Position numbers and translations under genes: made by a program
NCBI GenBank assembly: GCA_029858565.1
Contig: JAOUEV010000040.1
Span: forward strand, 1-33,730
Direction: 5' to 3'
Origin: Nitrospirota bacterium
GTDB taxonomy: Bacteria; Nitrospirota; UBA9217
DNA: 33,730 nt
Notes under the pieces: generated by a model
The model's input: the letters and a program-made list of their open reading frames with translations, nothing else
What the model was told of the DNA's origin: nothing
Databases searched by the model: none
Shown: in pieces, positions 17,957 through 26,076 of the stretch
Position numbering within the stretch: the stretch's first letter is position 1
Layout of the letters: each line of letters begins with the position of its first letter

Positions 17957-18763
17957 ATGGGTAACATCAATTTCAGGATCATTGCCTTGGGTATCGCGGC
18001 AGTCATCGCGTTCTGGGCACTGATGTCGTTCTTCTTCACCATTGATGCGGGTGAGCGCGGGGTGGTCCTGCGCTTCGGCGCGGTGACCCGGATCGTGGAG
18101 GAGGGCATCCAGTGGAAATGGCCCTTCATGGAAACGGTCGTCAAGATGAACACCCGCGTGCAGAAGAGCACGACCAAGACCGAGGCAGCGAGTCGAGACC
18201 TTCAGGCAGTGCATACTACAATCGTGCTGAATTTCAGCCTGCAGCCGGACAAGGTCGGGGAAGTGTATAAGAACCTGAGGACGAACTATGTCGAGACCGT
18301 TGTCGAGCCGATCGTGAAGGAGGGGTTCAAAGCGGCGTCGGCGCGTTACACAGCAGAAGAGCTCATCTCGAAGCGGGAAACCCTCAAGAATGAGGTTCGT
18401 GACTACCTCAAGAATCGGATGGTGCCCTTCGGGATCATGGTGGTTGAGCTTTCGATCACGGATTTCGAGTTCTCTCCGGAGTTCAACCGGGCCATCGAGT
18501 CGAAGCAGACCGCCGAGCAGCTGGCATTGAAGGCCAAGCGGGACCTCGACCGGATCAAGGTCGAGGCACAGCAGAAGATCGCCAGCGCACAGGCCGAGGC
18601 TGAGGCGCTGAGGCTCCAGAAACAGGCGGTTTCCCCGGAGCTCATACGGCTTCGTGAGGTAGAAGCGCAGATGAAGGCGATCGAAAAATGGGACGGTAAA
18701 CTGCCCAGCGTTACGGGCGGCGCGGTGCCATTCATAGCCACGGGCGATGTAAAACATCGGTGA
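17957..18763 (+). CDS. SPFH (prohibitin/HflC-like) membrane protein
   Basis: The 268-residue protein has one N-terminal transmembrane helix (about 7-27), then an SPFH/band-7 domain: IDAGERGVVLRFGAVTRIVEEGIQWKWPF, TTIVLNFSLQPDKVGEVY and the RDYLKNRMVPFGIMVVELSITDFEFS block. A charged Ala/Gln/Lys coiled coil follows from about 180 (KQTAEQLALKAKRDLDRI). Prohibitin-like proteins form ring cages at membranes and regulate proteases such as FtsH. ATG 17957 is preceded by GGGAGG; the frame extends back to 17909 but without a start signal. A perfect AGGGCC/GGCCCT hairpin at 18768-18783 follows its stop, without a T-run. Confidence 0.9.
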   Translation: MGNINFRIIALGIAAVIAFWALMSFFFTIDAGERGVVLRFGAVTRIVEEGIQWKWPFMETVVKMNTRVQKSTTKTEAASRDLQAVHTTIVLNFSLQPDKVGEVYKNLRTNYVETVVEPIVKEGFKAASARYTAEELISKRETLKNEVRDYLKNRMVPFGIMVVELSITDFEFSPEFNRAIESKQTAEQLALKAKRDLDRIKVEAQQKIASAQAEAEALRLQKQAVSPELIRLREVEAQMKAIEKWDGKLPSVTGGAVPFIATGDVKHR

Positions 18764-18827
18764 ACAGAGGGCCGGCGGGCCCTACCCCGTCAGCCGGTCC
18801 TCCCTGCGTTGGTTGGCACAGGTGTGT

Positions 18828-18856
18828 TGACATATCCCGCCGTTTCCTGTATTTTT
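18828..18856 (+). promoter_or_regulatory. Sigma-70 promoter of the rhomboid-receiver pair, with a downstream palindrome
   Basis: TTGACA (18828-18833), 17-base spacer, TATTTT (18851-18856). The leader downstream contains the perfect 12-base palindrome CCGTTGCAACGG at 18881-18892, a possible operator. Confidence 0.72.
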
Positions 18857-18924
18857 GTATCGTTCCCGTAGTCCATCGGCCGTTGCAACGGTAGGGGCGG
18901 GCGCGAGGACTGCGAGGCAGTATA

Positions 18925-19623
18925 GTGATACCGATCAAGGACTCGAATCCCACGGAACGATTTCCCCTGATCACCGTTGTGTTCATCGTCCTGAATGTAC
19001 TGGTCTTTCTCTATGAGATATCGCTGGGACCGGGCAGGGGAGCGGCGATCATGGCGTCCTTCGCCCTGGTTCCGGCAAAGCTCTTTCACCGGGTCGACGT
19101 GCCCGGCGGACCGGTGCCTGCGGCATTGACCGTATTCACGTCCATGTTCCTGCACGGCGGGGTCGTGCATCTTGCCGGGAACATGCTGTATCTCTGGATA
19201 TTCGGGAACAATGTCGAGGACGCGGTCGGCCGTCTCCGCTTCATCCTGTTCTATGTTCTCTGCGGAGCGATCGCAGCGCTGGGCCATGCCCTGACCGACC
19301 CCCTTTCTCGGGTCCCGATGGTCGGAGCTTCCGGCGCCATCTCGGGGATCCTGGGCGCCTATCTGCTGCTCTATCCCGGCGCGAGAGTGCTCACGCTCTT
19401 CACGCTCGGATTCTTCATCCGAATGATAGAAGTGCCCGCGCTGGTCGTGCTTGTGTTCTGGTTCGTATTCCAGTTCCTGAACGCACTGATGGCGGCGGGT
19501 CAGGGCGGAGGGATCGCCTGGTATGCCCATCTGGGCGGGTTCATCGCAGGGATGCTGTTCATCGGTATCTTCAAACGCCGCGGCGTGCCGTTCTTTGGGG
19601 GGAGGAGAAATCGTTTTCCATGA
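18925..19623 (+). CDS. Rhomboid family intramembrane serine protease
   Basis: The 232-residue protein has six predicted membrane helices and the rhomboid catalytic dyad. Ser136 sits in GASGAISG and His202 in AHLGGF; the block FLHGGVVHLAGNMLYLWIFGNNVED supplies the conserved His82 and Asn86. Rhomboids cut transmembrane segments of client proteins within the membrane; the client here is unknown. The start is a GTG at 18925, with N-terminal MIPIKDSNPT typical of this subfamily. Its stop overlaps the next start in ATGA (19620-19623), so the receiver protein is translated together with it. Confidence 0.92.
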   Translation: MIPIKDSNPTERFPLITVVFIVLNVLVFLYEISLGPGRGAAIMASFALVPAKLFHRVDVPGGPVPAALTVFTSMFLHGGVVHLAGNMLYLWIFGNNVEDAVGRLRFILFYVLCGAIAALGHALTDPLSRVPMVGASGAISGILGAYLLLYPGARVLTLFTLGFFIRMIEVPALVVLVFWFVFQFLNALMAAGQGGGIAWYAHLGGFIAGMLFIGIFKRRGVPFFGGRRNRFP

Positions 19624-20924
19624 TTGTTACCTGTTCATGCGGCATCAAGCTCAAAGTCAGTGACGAAAAGATCACACCTGCGGGGATCAAGATACGCTGT
19701 CCCAAGTGCGGAACGACCCATTTGTTGAAAAGACCTGTTGAAGCGGCGCCACCGGTTCCCGAGCTCTCTATCGATACGCCGCAGGCACCGCCTGCAATGC
19801 CCTGGTTCGCCTCGTCAATGAACATTCCTTCGTCCATGCCCCTTGTCCTGATCGCACATGACAGCAAGGCGGTCGCGGATATGATCAACGGGGTCCTGCA
19901 GGAAGCAGGAATGACGACCGATTACGCGCCCAACGGACTGGAGGCCCTGAAAAAGGCTACCGAACTGAAGCCGCGTGCGATGATCGTGGACGTCGGTCTT
20001 ACCGGTATCTATGGTTTCGAGCTTTGCGAGCGACTGAAGAGCCATCCGGATACGAAGGAGATCAGGATCATCCTGCTCTCGTCGGTCTATGGACTGACAG
20101 CGTACAAGCGGTCACCGGTGACCCTGTACGGCGCTGACGACTATATTGAAAAACATCATATTGCCGATCAATTGATCCCGAAGCTCAGCCGGCTTCTGTC
20201 GGGTGAAGCAGCACCTGCTTCGGTTCCGGCCCCGGAGTCTCTCGAAATGCCTCGCGAGGAGGCCCCGCCTCCGCCGCCCGAATCACGTGAAGAGATCGTT
20301 CCGCTCAACATGTCGGCCCCGCCACACCGTCCCGCACCCGTGTCCCGGAACTTGGACCCGGAGATCGCGCCAGTCGTTGGGGATGACGGAAAACCGGTAA
20401 TGCCAGAGATCCCTTCAGTCCTGCCGCAGGTCCCGGTCACACTCGGGACAACAAGCCGCAAGTCGGCAGCACCTGCTCCCATGACCGCCCCCCCGGCACC
20501 ACCCGTTGAAAAAGAGCCGATGATGACGACAGAACTTCCGCCGTCGAAGCCGGCATCGCCATCTCCGCAGCGGGCGACCGTCAAAGCGGAGGAGGACGCA
20601 TCCGTCAAGCTCGACGCGGATTTCTTTGAGCATGAGGAGTATGAAGCTCCGGTAAAGGCCTCTCCCCGGGTATCTGCGGATCCCGAGGAGATTGAGAAGG
20701 CCCGTCGTTTTGCACGCATCATCGTTTCCGATATTGCGCTCTACAGCCAGGACGCTGTTATCGAAGGAATCAGGGACGGAACGTTCTATGATCTGCTCAA
20801 GGATGATGTTGCCGAAGGACGGGCGCTCTATGACAGCCGGGTGCCTGAGGCTATTCGGGCCACGAAGGACTACCTCCAGGAGGCTTTTGACGATTTTATC
20901 GCCGCGAAGAAGAAACTTCGTTGA
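19620..20924 (+). CDS. Zinc-ribbon, response-regulator receiver protein with a long proline-rich linker
   Basis: The 434-residue protein starts with a zinc ribbon of the MJ0042 type (Cys5, Cys7, Cys27, Cys30). A receiver domain follows at about 73-193: the first acidic pair reads His80-Asp81 instead of two acids, the phospho-acceptor is Asp124 in MIVDVGL, and Lys178 is present. Residues about 197-325 are rich in Pro, Ala and Glu and probably unstructured. The final 80 residues form a conserved helical domain ([27 protein letters not shown] onward, then [22 protein letters not shown]). There is no DNA-binding output domain, so it probably acts by protein contacts. This type of protein is seen in gliding, pilus or polarity systems, but no function can be claimed here. 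Confidence 0.85.
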   Translation: MIVTCSCGIKLKVSDEKITPAGIKIRCPKCGTTHLLKRPVEAAPPVPELSIDTPQAPPAMPWFASSMNIPSSMPLVLIAHDSKAVADMINGVLQEAGMTTDYAPNGLEALKKATELKPRAMIVDVGLTGIYGFELCERLKSHPDTKEIRIILLSSVYGLTAYKRSPVTLYGADDYIEKHHIADQLIPKLSRLLSGEAAPASVPAPESLEMPREEAPPPPPESREEIVPLNMSAPPHRPAPVSRNLDPEIAPVVGDDGKPVMPEIPSVLPQVPVTLGTTSRKSAAPAPMTAPPAPPVEKEPMMTTELPPSKPASPSPQRATVKAEEDASVKLDADFFEHEEYEAPVKASPRVSADPEEIEKARRFARIIVSDIALYSQDAVIEGIRDGTFYDLLKDDVAEGRALYDSRVPEAIRATKDYLQEAFDDFIAAKKKLR

Positions 20925-20949
20925 CAGGATGGGAAAGTTAGTATATTAT
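20921..20949 (+). promoter_or_regulatory. Promoter of tRNA-Pro, overlapping the upstream stop codon
   Basis: TTGACA (20921-20926), 17-base spacer, TATTAT (20944-20949). The -35 box contains the TGA stop (20922-20924) of the receiver gene. The tRNA begins at 20961, 12 bases after the -10. Confidence 0.85.
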
Positions 20950-20959
20950 ACAAACCTTG

Positions 20960-21037
<78 letters not shown>

Positions 21038-21118
21038 TTCCTCATCTTTCCTGTGTAACAAGCCCAGCAGAAGTAAAGGGAATGCAAACCGGCGATTTTT
21101 CCTAAGCAAGAGGTGTGA

Positions 21119-22084
21119 ATGAGCGAGCGGGAACGATCGGTCGACGACGTTATGGGCTCCGAGCCCTACGGCGATGAGGTCGAGGGAAAAGAGCCGGTCG
21201 AGAAGCAGAGCCAGCAGGGTTACGATGACGGCGATGACCGTGGCGGAGCGGCCAAGGGACTCGACGCTATCAAGTATTACCTCAAGGAAATCCGCAAGAA
21301 CCCCCTCCTTACCTTCGACCAGGAACAAGAGATCGCAAAGCGGATATCCCAGGGCGATCAGGAAGCCCGTGCCCGGATGATCGAAGCGAACCTCCGTCTT
21401 GTTGTCGCCATCGGCAAGAAATACATCAACCGCGGCCTGCCGTTCTCCGATATCATCGAGGAAGGAAATCTCGGCCTGATCCGCGCTGTAGAGAAGTTTC
21501 AGTACCAGCGGGGCTTCAAGTTCAGCACCTACGCGTCCTGGTGGATCAAGCAGTCCATCGAGCGTGCCATCGTGAACCAAACCCGCACGATACGCCTTCC
21601 CGTACATATCGCAGAAATCGTGAACTCCTACATGCGCGCCATGCGCCAGCTGACTCAGAAACTGGGCCGCGATCCGTCCATCGAGGAGATCGCCAAGAAG
21701 ATGAAGGTCACGGTGGAGAAGGTGAGGAGCATCTCGCAGGTCGTGCGGGAGACCTATTCCCTGGACATGCTCATCGGCGATCAGGAAGAGGACACGCTCA
21801 AGGACATCCTGCAGGACACCAATGCCCTTTCCCCGGCAAGCGTCTCTGATGACATCCGGCGTCGGGAACATATCGACGACTGGCTCCGGCAGTTGTCCGT
21901 GAGCGAGCGCAAGGTCGTGGAAATGCGTTTCGGATTGATCGATGGTGAGTCCATGACCCTTGACGCCATCGGCAAGGAGTTCGGCATCACCCGGGAGCGA
22001 GTCCGCCAGATCGAGACCCAGGCCCTGAACAAGCTTCGTGCTATCACGAAACGGAAAAAGATCGATCTGGAAGGAATGCTATAG
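21119..22084 (+). CDS. Group 2 sigma-70 factor (RpoD/RpoS-like)
   Basis: The 321-residue protein has sigma regions 1.2 to 4.2 but only a short acidic N-terminal leader in place of region 1.1, as in RpoS-type factors. Region 2 includes [21 protein letters not shown] and the -10 reading helix [19 protein letters not shown]; region 3 follows at about 160-235; region 4.2 has the helix-turn-helix [19 protein letters not shown]. It should recognise -10/-35 promoters of the kind seen throughout the window. Whether it is the housekeeping or a stationary-phase factor cannot be decided without a second rpoD for comparison; length and missing 1.1 favour a secondary factor. AAGAGGTG precedes ATG 21119. 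Confidence 0.88.
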   Translation: MSERERSVDDVMGSEPYGDEVEGKEPVEKQSQQGYDDGDDRGGAAKGLDAIKYYLKEIRKNPLLTFDQEQEIAKRISQGDQEARARMIEANLRLVVAIGKKYINRGLPFSDIIEEGNLGLIRAVEKFQYQRGFKFSTYASWWIKQSIERAIVNQTRTIRLPVHIAEIVNSYMRAMRQLTQKLGRDPSIEEIAKKMKVTVEKVRSISQVVRETYSLDMLIGDQEEDTLKDILQDTNALSPASVSDDIRRREHIDDWLRQLSVSERKVVEMRFGLIDGESMTLDAIGKEFGITRERVRQIETQALNKLRAITKRKKIDLEGML

Positions 22085-22085
22085 A

Positions 22086-22172
22086 AATTGCGGATTGCAG
22101 ATTGTAGATTGCGGATTTGGAAGTTCGATTTAAATCGGGGAATCCGTTATCCAAAATCCGCAATCCGCAATT
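22086..22172. repeat. Word-repeat inverted element D (GCGGATT family, sigma factor - tRNA-Arg gap)
   Basis: The left arm 22086-22120 iterates GCGGATT with variants GCAGATT and GTAGATT. The right arm 22151-22172 reads AATCCGC words, the reverse complement. It starts 2 bases after the sigma factor stop and ends 4 bases before tRNA-Arg, filling the whole gap. Same word family as element B. Confidence 0.88.
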
Positions 22173-22176
22173 GAAG

Positions 22177-22253
22177 GCCCCTGTAGCTCAGGTGGATAGA
22201 GCAGCGGTTTCCTAAACCGCGTGCCGGGTGTTCGAATCACCCCAGGGGCACCA
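22177..22253 (+). tRNA. tRNA-Arg (CCT)
   Basis: Complete 77-base cloverleaf: acceptor GCCCCTG/CAGGGGC, anticodon stem GCGGT/ACCGC around loop TTCCTAA (anticodon CCT), T-loop TTCGAAT, and an encoded CCA. It lies at the edge of element D; no separate promoter is seen between that element and the tRNA, so it is probably cut from the sigma factor transcript. Confidence 0.96.
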
Positions 22254-22553
22254 ACTACCTTAAGAACAAAGACCGCTTCCATGAGATGAAGCGGTCTTAT
22301 TGATTTCTGGAACTGAAGCTAAGAAACAGCAGGATGATGCCAAAAGTCCCGCTCTGTGTTATATTCCTTGTAGGATTACCGGGTTCCGACAGATGATGGT
22401 CCATCGCAAACACTCCTGAAGCGCATTGCCCATATTCGGGAGCAGGGTGTGTCTGCTGACCGGGATGGTGTGTGTACGTGATGACGAAGAAATAGCCGAG
22501 CTTGTCGCTCCGGGTGTTGTAATTCTTCTTTTCACTAGCGGCTGTTTTTTTTA
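22254..22553. other. Intergenic region after tRNA-Arg; no confident gene, one possible small minus-strand ORF
   Basis: About 300 bases with lower GC. It begins with a hairpin terminator (22269-22298). On the minus strand a 35-codon ORF runs from ATG 22404 to a TAA at 22297. It has AGGAG eight bases before its start and a hydrophobic stretch GIILLFLSF, and ends in the terminator stem. It might be a small membrane peptide, but nothing else supports it. Otherwise I see nothing. Confidence 0.4.
22269..22298. terminator. Hairpin terminator after tRNA-Arg (possibly bidirectional)
   Basis: Perfect 10-base stem AAGACCGCTT/AAGCGGTCTT around a 10-base loop, 16 bases after the tRNA CCA. The T-tract is poor (ATTGATTTC on the plus strand, TGTTCTT on the minus), so termination may be partial. 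Confidence 0.65.
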
Positions 22554-22582
22554 TTGACAAACCTACTGAAATCTCATAGAAT
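22554..22582 (+). promoter_or_regulatory. Sigma-70 promoter of tRNA-Val and probably the thrS operon
   Basis: TTGACA (22554-22559), 17-base spacer, TAGAAT (22577-22582), about 24 bases before the tRNA 5' end. No terminator separates tRNA-Val from thrS. Confidence 0.8.
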
Positions 22583-22605
22583 TCACGGTCACGTAAACAG
22601 GCAAT

Positions 22606-22680
22606 AGGCTCGTAGCTCAGTGGGAGAGCGCTTCCTTGACACGGAAGAGGTCGGCGGTTCAATCCCGCCCGGGCCTACCA
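22606..22680 (+). tRNA. tRNA-Val (GAC)
   Basis: Complete 75-base cloverleaf: acceptor AGGCTCG/CGGGCCT with one G-T pair, anticodon stem CTTCC/GGAAG around loop TTGACAC (anticodon GAC), T-arm GGCGG/CCGCC with TTCAATC, discriminator A and an encoded CCA. Its first base being A rather than G is slightly unusual. Confidence 0.95.
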
Positions 22681-22722
22681 TTTTTACCTGAATTATCGGT
22701 ATGTTATGAGACACGGCGAATT

Positions 22723-24663
22723 ATGAGTGACATACGGCTTCGGTTGCCTGACGGTTCTGAAAAGCTTGTCCCCGCAGGCACGACCGGTCTGGGTGTTGCC
22801 GAGAAGATTGGTCCCCGCCTGGCAAAGGATGCCCTCGCCATCAAATTGGACGGAAAGCTGCAGGACCTGAACCTTCCCGTTGCGAACGATGCGTCAATAG
22901 AGATTCTTACCTTCGGCAGCAAGGAAGGCCGCGATGTGTACTGGCATAGTACCTCGCACCTCCTGGCCCATGCTGTGAAGCAGCTCTTTCCGACCGCCAA
23001 AATGGCGATCGGTCCGGCGATCGACGAGGGATTTTACTACGATTTCGACTTTGAACGGCCTTTTACGCCCGAGGATCTGGAAAAGATCGAGGGCCGCATG
23101 GCCGAACTGATCAAAGCGGCGCTGCCGGTGAGTCGCAAGTTGTTCACCAAAGCGGACGCGATCGCGTTCTTTCAAAAGAAGTCAGAGACCTACAAGGTCG
23201 AGATGATAAACGAGTTCGCGGACAACGAATTCTCCGTCTACGAGCAGGGCGACTTCGCGGACCTCTGTCGCGGACCGCACGTTGCCTCGACCGCGAAGGT
23301 CAAAGCGGTAAAATTACTTTCCGTTGCCGGCGCCTACTGGAGGGGCGACGAAAAGAACCGGATGCTGCAGCGCATCTACGGGATCTCTTTCCCCACGAAG
23401 GACGAACTGGACCAGTATCTGGTCCGCATCGAAGAGATCAAAAAGCGTGACCACCGCAAGCTCGGCAAGGACCTGGACCTGTTCTCCATCTCCGAGGAAT
23501 CGGGCGGCGGACTGGTCCTGTGGCATCCTCGGGGTGCGTTGATACGGAAGACCATCGAGGATTTCTGGCGCGACGAGCACCAGAAGAATGGCTACGATTT
23601 CGTCTATTCCCCCCATGTGGGCCGGGCGACCCTGTGGGAAACGTCGGGACATCTCGGTTTCTACCGGGAGAACATGTATTCGTCCATGGAAGTGGAAGGG
23701 CAGGAGTTCTATGTAAAGCCCATGAACTGCCCGTTCCATATCATGATCTACAAGAACAAGCTCCGGTCCTACCGTGAGTTGCCGATGCGCTATGCCGAAC
23801 TTGGAACGGTCTACCGGTTCGAGCGGTCCGGCGTGCTCCATGGTCTCCTGCGGGTCCGCGGATTCACCCAGGACGATGCGCATATCTTTGTTGCGCCCGA
23901 GGAGATGGAAACCGAGGTCATCCGCGTTCTCGGATTTGTGGTGAAGACGCTCAGGACATTCGGGTTCGAGGATTTTACGGCATACATCGCCACGAAGCCG
24001 GAAAAGTCCGTAGGCCATGATTCGCTGTGGCAGCAGGCAACGCAGGCCCTCAAGGTCGCGGCTGACAAGGCCGGCCTTGCCTACGAAATGGACGAAGGCG
24101 GCGGCGCTTTTTACGGCCCCAAGATCGACATCAAGATCAAGGACGCTCTGGGCCGGCAGTGGCAGTGCTCCACGGTGCAGTTCGATTTTAATCTGCCCGA
24201 GCGGTTCGATATGACCTATGTGGGCGTGGACAATCAGCCGCATCGGCCCTATGTGATCCACCGGGCGCTGCTGGGATCGATCGAACGGTTCTTTGGCATG
24301 CTGATCGAGCATTACGCGGGCGCTTTCCCCCTGTGGCTTGCGCCGGTGCAGGCGAAGATCGTCACGGTAACAGACCGGCAGCTCGATTTCGCCAAAGGTG
24401 TGCGTGACCAGCTGCTGGCAGCAGGCCTTCGGGCAGAACTCGATAGTCGTTCCGAAAAGATGGGCTTCAAGATCCGCGAGGCAGCCATGGAAAAGGTGCC
24501 TTATATCCTTGTGGTCGGCGACAAGGAAGTGGAGCAGAACGCTGTCGCAGTGCGGGAACGGGGCGGCAAGGATGCCGGCGTATTCCCGTTGCAAGAGTTT
24601 ATCTCCCGGGTGAGCACGCTTTCCCGGAATAAAAGCACGACCATAGAATTGACAAGGGGGTGA
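22723..24663 (+). CDS. thrS: Threonyl-tRNA synthetase
   Basis: The 646-residue protein has the full class II ThrRS layout: TGS domain (1-62), editing domain with HSTSHLLAHA (about 72-81) near the start, catalytic domain at about 245-535 and anticodon-binding domain to the end. The zinc ligands that bind threonine are Cys336, His387 and His513. It charges tRNA-Thr and clears mischarged serine. I start it at ATG 22723; the frame is open back into tRNA-Val, which cannot be coding. The ribosome site is weak. It heads the classical thrS-infC-rpmI-rplT operon, probably read from the tRNA-Val promoter. Confidence 0.97.
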   Translation: MSDIRLRLPDGSEKLVPAGTTGLGVAEKIGPRLAKDALAIKLDGKLQDLNLPVANDASIEILTFGSKEGRDVYWHSTSHLLAHAVKQLFPTAKMAIGPAIDEGFYYDFDFERPFTPEDLEKIEGRMAELIKAALPVSRKLFTKADAIAFFQKKSETYKVEMINEFADNEFSVYEQGDFADLCRGPHVASTAKVKAVKLLSVAGAYWRGDEKNRMLQRIYGISFPTKDELDQYLVRIEEIKKRDHRKLGKDLDLFSISEESGGGLVLWHPRGALIRKTIEDFWRDEHQKNGYDFVYSPHVGRATLWETSGHLGFYRENMYSSMEVEGQEFYVKPMNCPFHIMIYKNKLRSYRELPMRYAELGTVYRFERSGVLHGLLRVRGFTQDDAHIFVAPEEMETEVIRVLGFVVKTLRTFGFEDFTAYIATKPEKSVGHDSLWQQATQALKVAADKAGLAYEMDEGGGAFYGPKIDIKIKDALGRQWQCSTVQFDFNLPERFDMTYVGVDNQPHRPYVIHRALLGSIERFFGMLIEHYAGAFPLWLAPVQAKIVTVTDRQLDFAKGVRDQLLAAGLRAELDSRSEKMGFKIREAAMEKVPYILVVGDKEVEQNAVAVRERGGKDAGVFPLQEFISRVSTLSRNKSTTIELTRG

Positions 24664-24669
24664 TTTCCT

Positions 24670-25191
24670 ATTTCACGGATAACAACGAGGATTAACCAGA
24701 TGATCCGGGCCCGCGAGGTTCGCGTCATCGCTGCCGACGGCGACCAGCTCGGCGTTATGCTGGTCCGGGAGGCCATTCAAAAGGCGGAAGAGATGGGACT
24801 GGACCTGGTTGAGGTCGCCCCAAACGCGGTTCCGCCGGTCTGCAGGATCATGGATTTCGGCAAGTATAAGTACGAGCTGAACAAGAAGGCCAATGAATCC
24901 AAGAAGAACCAGACGGTCATCGAGGTAAAGGAGATCAAGCTCCGGCCAAGGACTGACGACCACGACATCGAGTTCAAGACGAATAATATAAAGCGGTTCC
25001 TTGCAGAAGGCGACAAGGTGAAGGTCACCGTGATGTTCCGCGGCCGGGAAATGGCCCATCCCGAACTGGGACGGGCGGCTCTGGACCGCATCATCCAGGA
25101 ACTGCAGGGCCTGGCGGTCGTAGAGCAGACAGCACGGATGGAAGGCCGCAATATGTTCATGATGCTTGCTGCGGCCAAGAAGCAACAATGA
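24670..25191 (+). CDS. infC: Translation initiation factor IF-3, with an ATT start codon
   Basis: IF-3 always carries an N-terminal block R-(V/I)-N-x-x-I-R-x-x-E-V-R. Here it is encoded as TRINQMIRAREVRVI, and the first ATG (24700) lies inside this block, after RINQ. The real start must therefore lie upstream. The only good candidate is ATT 24670, six bases after AAGGGGGTGA (24654-24663), which is nearly the full anti-Shine-Dalgarno complement. This gives 173 residues, the normal length. E. coli infC also starts at AUU, and IF-3 there represses its own translation by rejecting such codons. ATA 24679 is a weaker alternative. The C-terminal domain (IEFKTNNIKRFLAEGDKVKVTVMFRGREM) is intact. The ribosome site overlaps the thrS stop. 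Confidence 0.93.
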   Translation: MSRITTRINQMIRAREVRVIAADGDQLGVMLVREAIQKAEEMGLDLVEVAPNAVPPVCRIMDFGKYKYELNKKANESKKNQTVIEVKEIKLRPRTDDHDIEFKTNNIKRFLAEGDKVKVTVMFRGREMAHPELGRAALDRIIQELQGLAVVEQTARMEGRNMFMMLAAAKKQQ

Positions 25192-25255
25192 TACAACGCG
25201 GGGACCGCGCAGGTCGCCGAATAACAATATCGAACAAAGAGAAAAGAGGCATACC

Positions 25256-25465
25256 ATGGCAAAGATGAAGCTGAAAACGAACAAGAGCGCATCGAAGCGT
25301 CTGAAAGTGACCGGTACCGGCAAAGTGCTGCGCAGCAAGGGCTGGAAGCGTCATCTGCTCACGACCAAGGACGCGTCTCGGAAACGCGGCCTGTCAGGAT
25401 ATTTCGAGGTCGACAAGGACAATATCAAGAACATCAAGCGAATGATCCCCTACGGTCTGTCATAG
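25256..25465 (+). CDS. rpmI: Ribosomal protein bL35
   Basis: The 69-residue basic protein begins MAKMKLKTNKSASKRLKVTGTG and contains HLLTTKDASRKRGL, the typical L35 core. It belongs to the large ribosomal subunit. I chose ATG 25256; the frame runs further back but the L35 N-terminus is fixed by the family. Order infC-rpmI-rplT is conserved in bacteria. It is a few residues longer than the usual 64-66. Confidence 0.96.
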   Translation: MAKMKLKTNKSASKRLKVTGTGKVLRSKGWKRHLLTTKDASRKRGLSGYFEVDKDNIKNIKRMIPYGLS

Positions 25466-25492
25466 ACTGTCGGGAGCAATCACGCTCACTGC

Positions 25493-25530
25493 GTCCAGGG
25501 TGCTCTCTCAAATCGGCTGCATGCCTGGAC
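25493..25530 (+). promoter_or_regulatory. Possible L20 leader hairpin in the rpmI-rplT gap
   Basis: GTCCAGG (25493-25499) pairs with CCTGGAC (25524-25530); TGC/GCA pairs continue inside after a small bulge. The helix ends 5 bases before the rplT ribosome site AAGGAGG (25535-25541). L20 is known to regulate its operon by binding RNA structures that mimic 23S rRNA. A role here is an inference from position. Confidence 0.45.
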
Positions 25531-25549
25531 CATTAAGGAGGAATAAGAA

Positions 25550-25906
25550 ATGCCGAGAGCAAAAGGCGGCCCGAAAACACGGGCCAGAAGAAAGCGGGTA
25601 CTGAACCTCGCAGAAGGTTACTGGGGAGCAAAATCAAAGCTCTTCCGTTCAGCTACCGAACAGGTAGACCGTTCGCTGAAGTATGCGTACCGCGACCGCA
25701 AGGTGCGGAAGCGCGATTTCCGCAGGCTCTGGATCGCCCGTATCAATGCGGCGGCCCGTCTGAACGGAATGTCCTACAGCAAGTTCATTGCCGGACTGAC
25801 CAAGGCCGGTATCACGCTGGACCGGAAGATCCTGTCCGACATGGCGATCACCGATCCCGCCGGTTTCACGAAGATCGCTGATGCGGCGAAAGCGGCAACG
25901 GCGTAG
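25550..25906 (+). CDS. rplT: Ribosomal protein bL20
   Basis: The 118-residue basic protein starts [29 protein letters not shown] and has [21 protein letters not shown], diagnostic of L20. It is essential for early 50S assembly and in known bacteria represses its own operon. A strong AAGGAGG site precedes ATG. The operon ends at a terminator 50 bases later. Confidence 0.97.
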   Translation: MPRAKGGPKTRARRKRVLNLAEGYWGAKSKLFRSATEQVDRSLKYAYRDRKVRKRDFRRLWIARINAAARLNGMSYSKFIAGLTKAGITLDRKILSDMAITDPAGFTKIADAAKAATA

Positions 25907-25955
25907 ATCGGAAGCAAGAAGCAGGATTAGATAAGGCAGGATTATGAGGATTAGC

Positions 25956-25995
25956 AGGATTAGAGGGAAACCTTTAATCCTCTAATCCTTTTTTA
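25956..25995 (+). terminator. Terminator of the thrS-infC-rpmI-rplT operon, built from AGGATTA word repeats (element E)
   Basis: Perfect 11-base stem AGGATTAGAGG (25956-25966) / CCTCTAATCCT (25979-25989) followed by a T-run. Upstream, 25921-25965 holds four to five AGGATTA words, so the stem is one arm of a word-repeat array. This is the same architecture as the other word-repeat elements, here with a plain terminator function. Confidence 0.88.
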
Positions 25996-26076
25996 TTGAT
26001 CCTTGTTCTCCGTAATCCCTGCCTCTGTTTTTTATTGACATGCCGCGATAATTCGGTTAAAAAACTACAAGAAATT

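Noticed and set aside
22636-22722. Upstream start of thrS inside tRNA-Val
   Set aside because: The segment is tRNA sequence; ThrRS N-terminus aligns at 22723.
26035-26063. Full promoter for the amidase gene
   Set aside because: TTGACA is present, but the -10 position reads TAAAAA, too weak to call as a separate feature.
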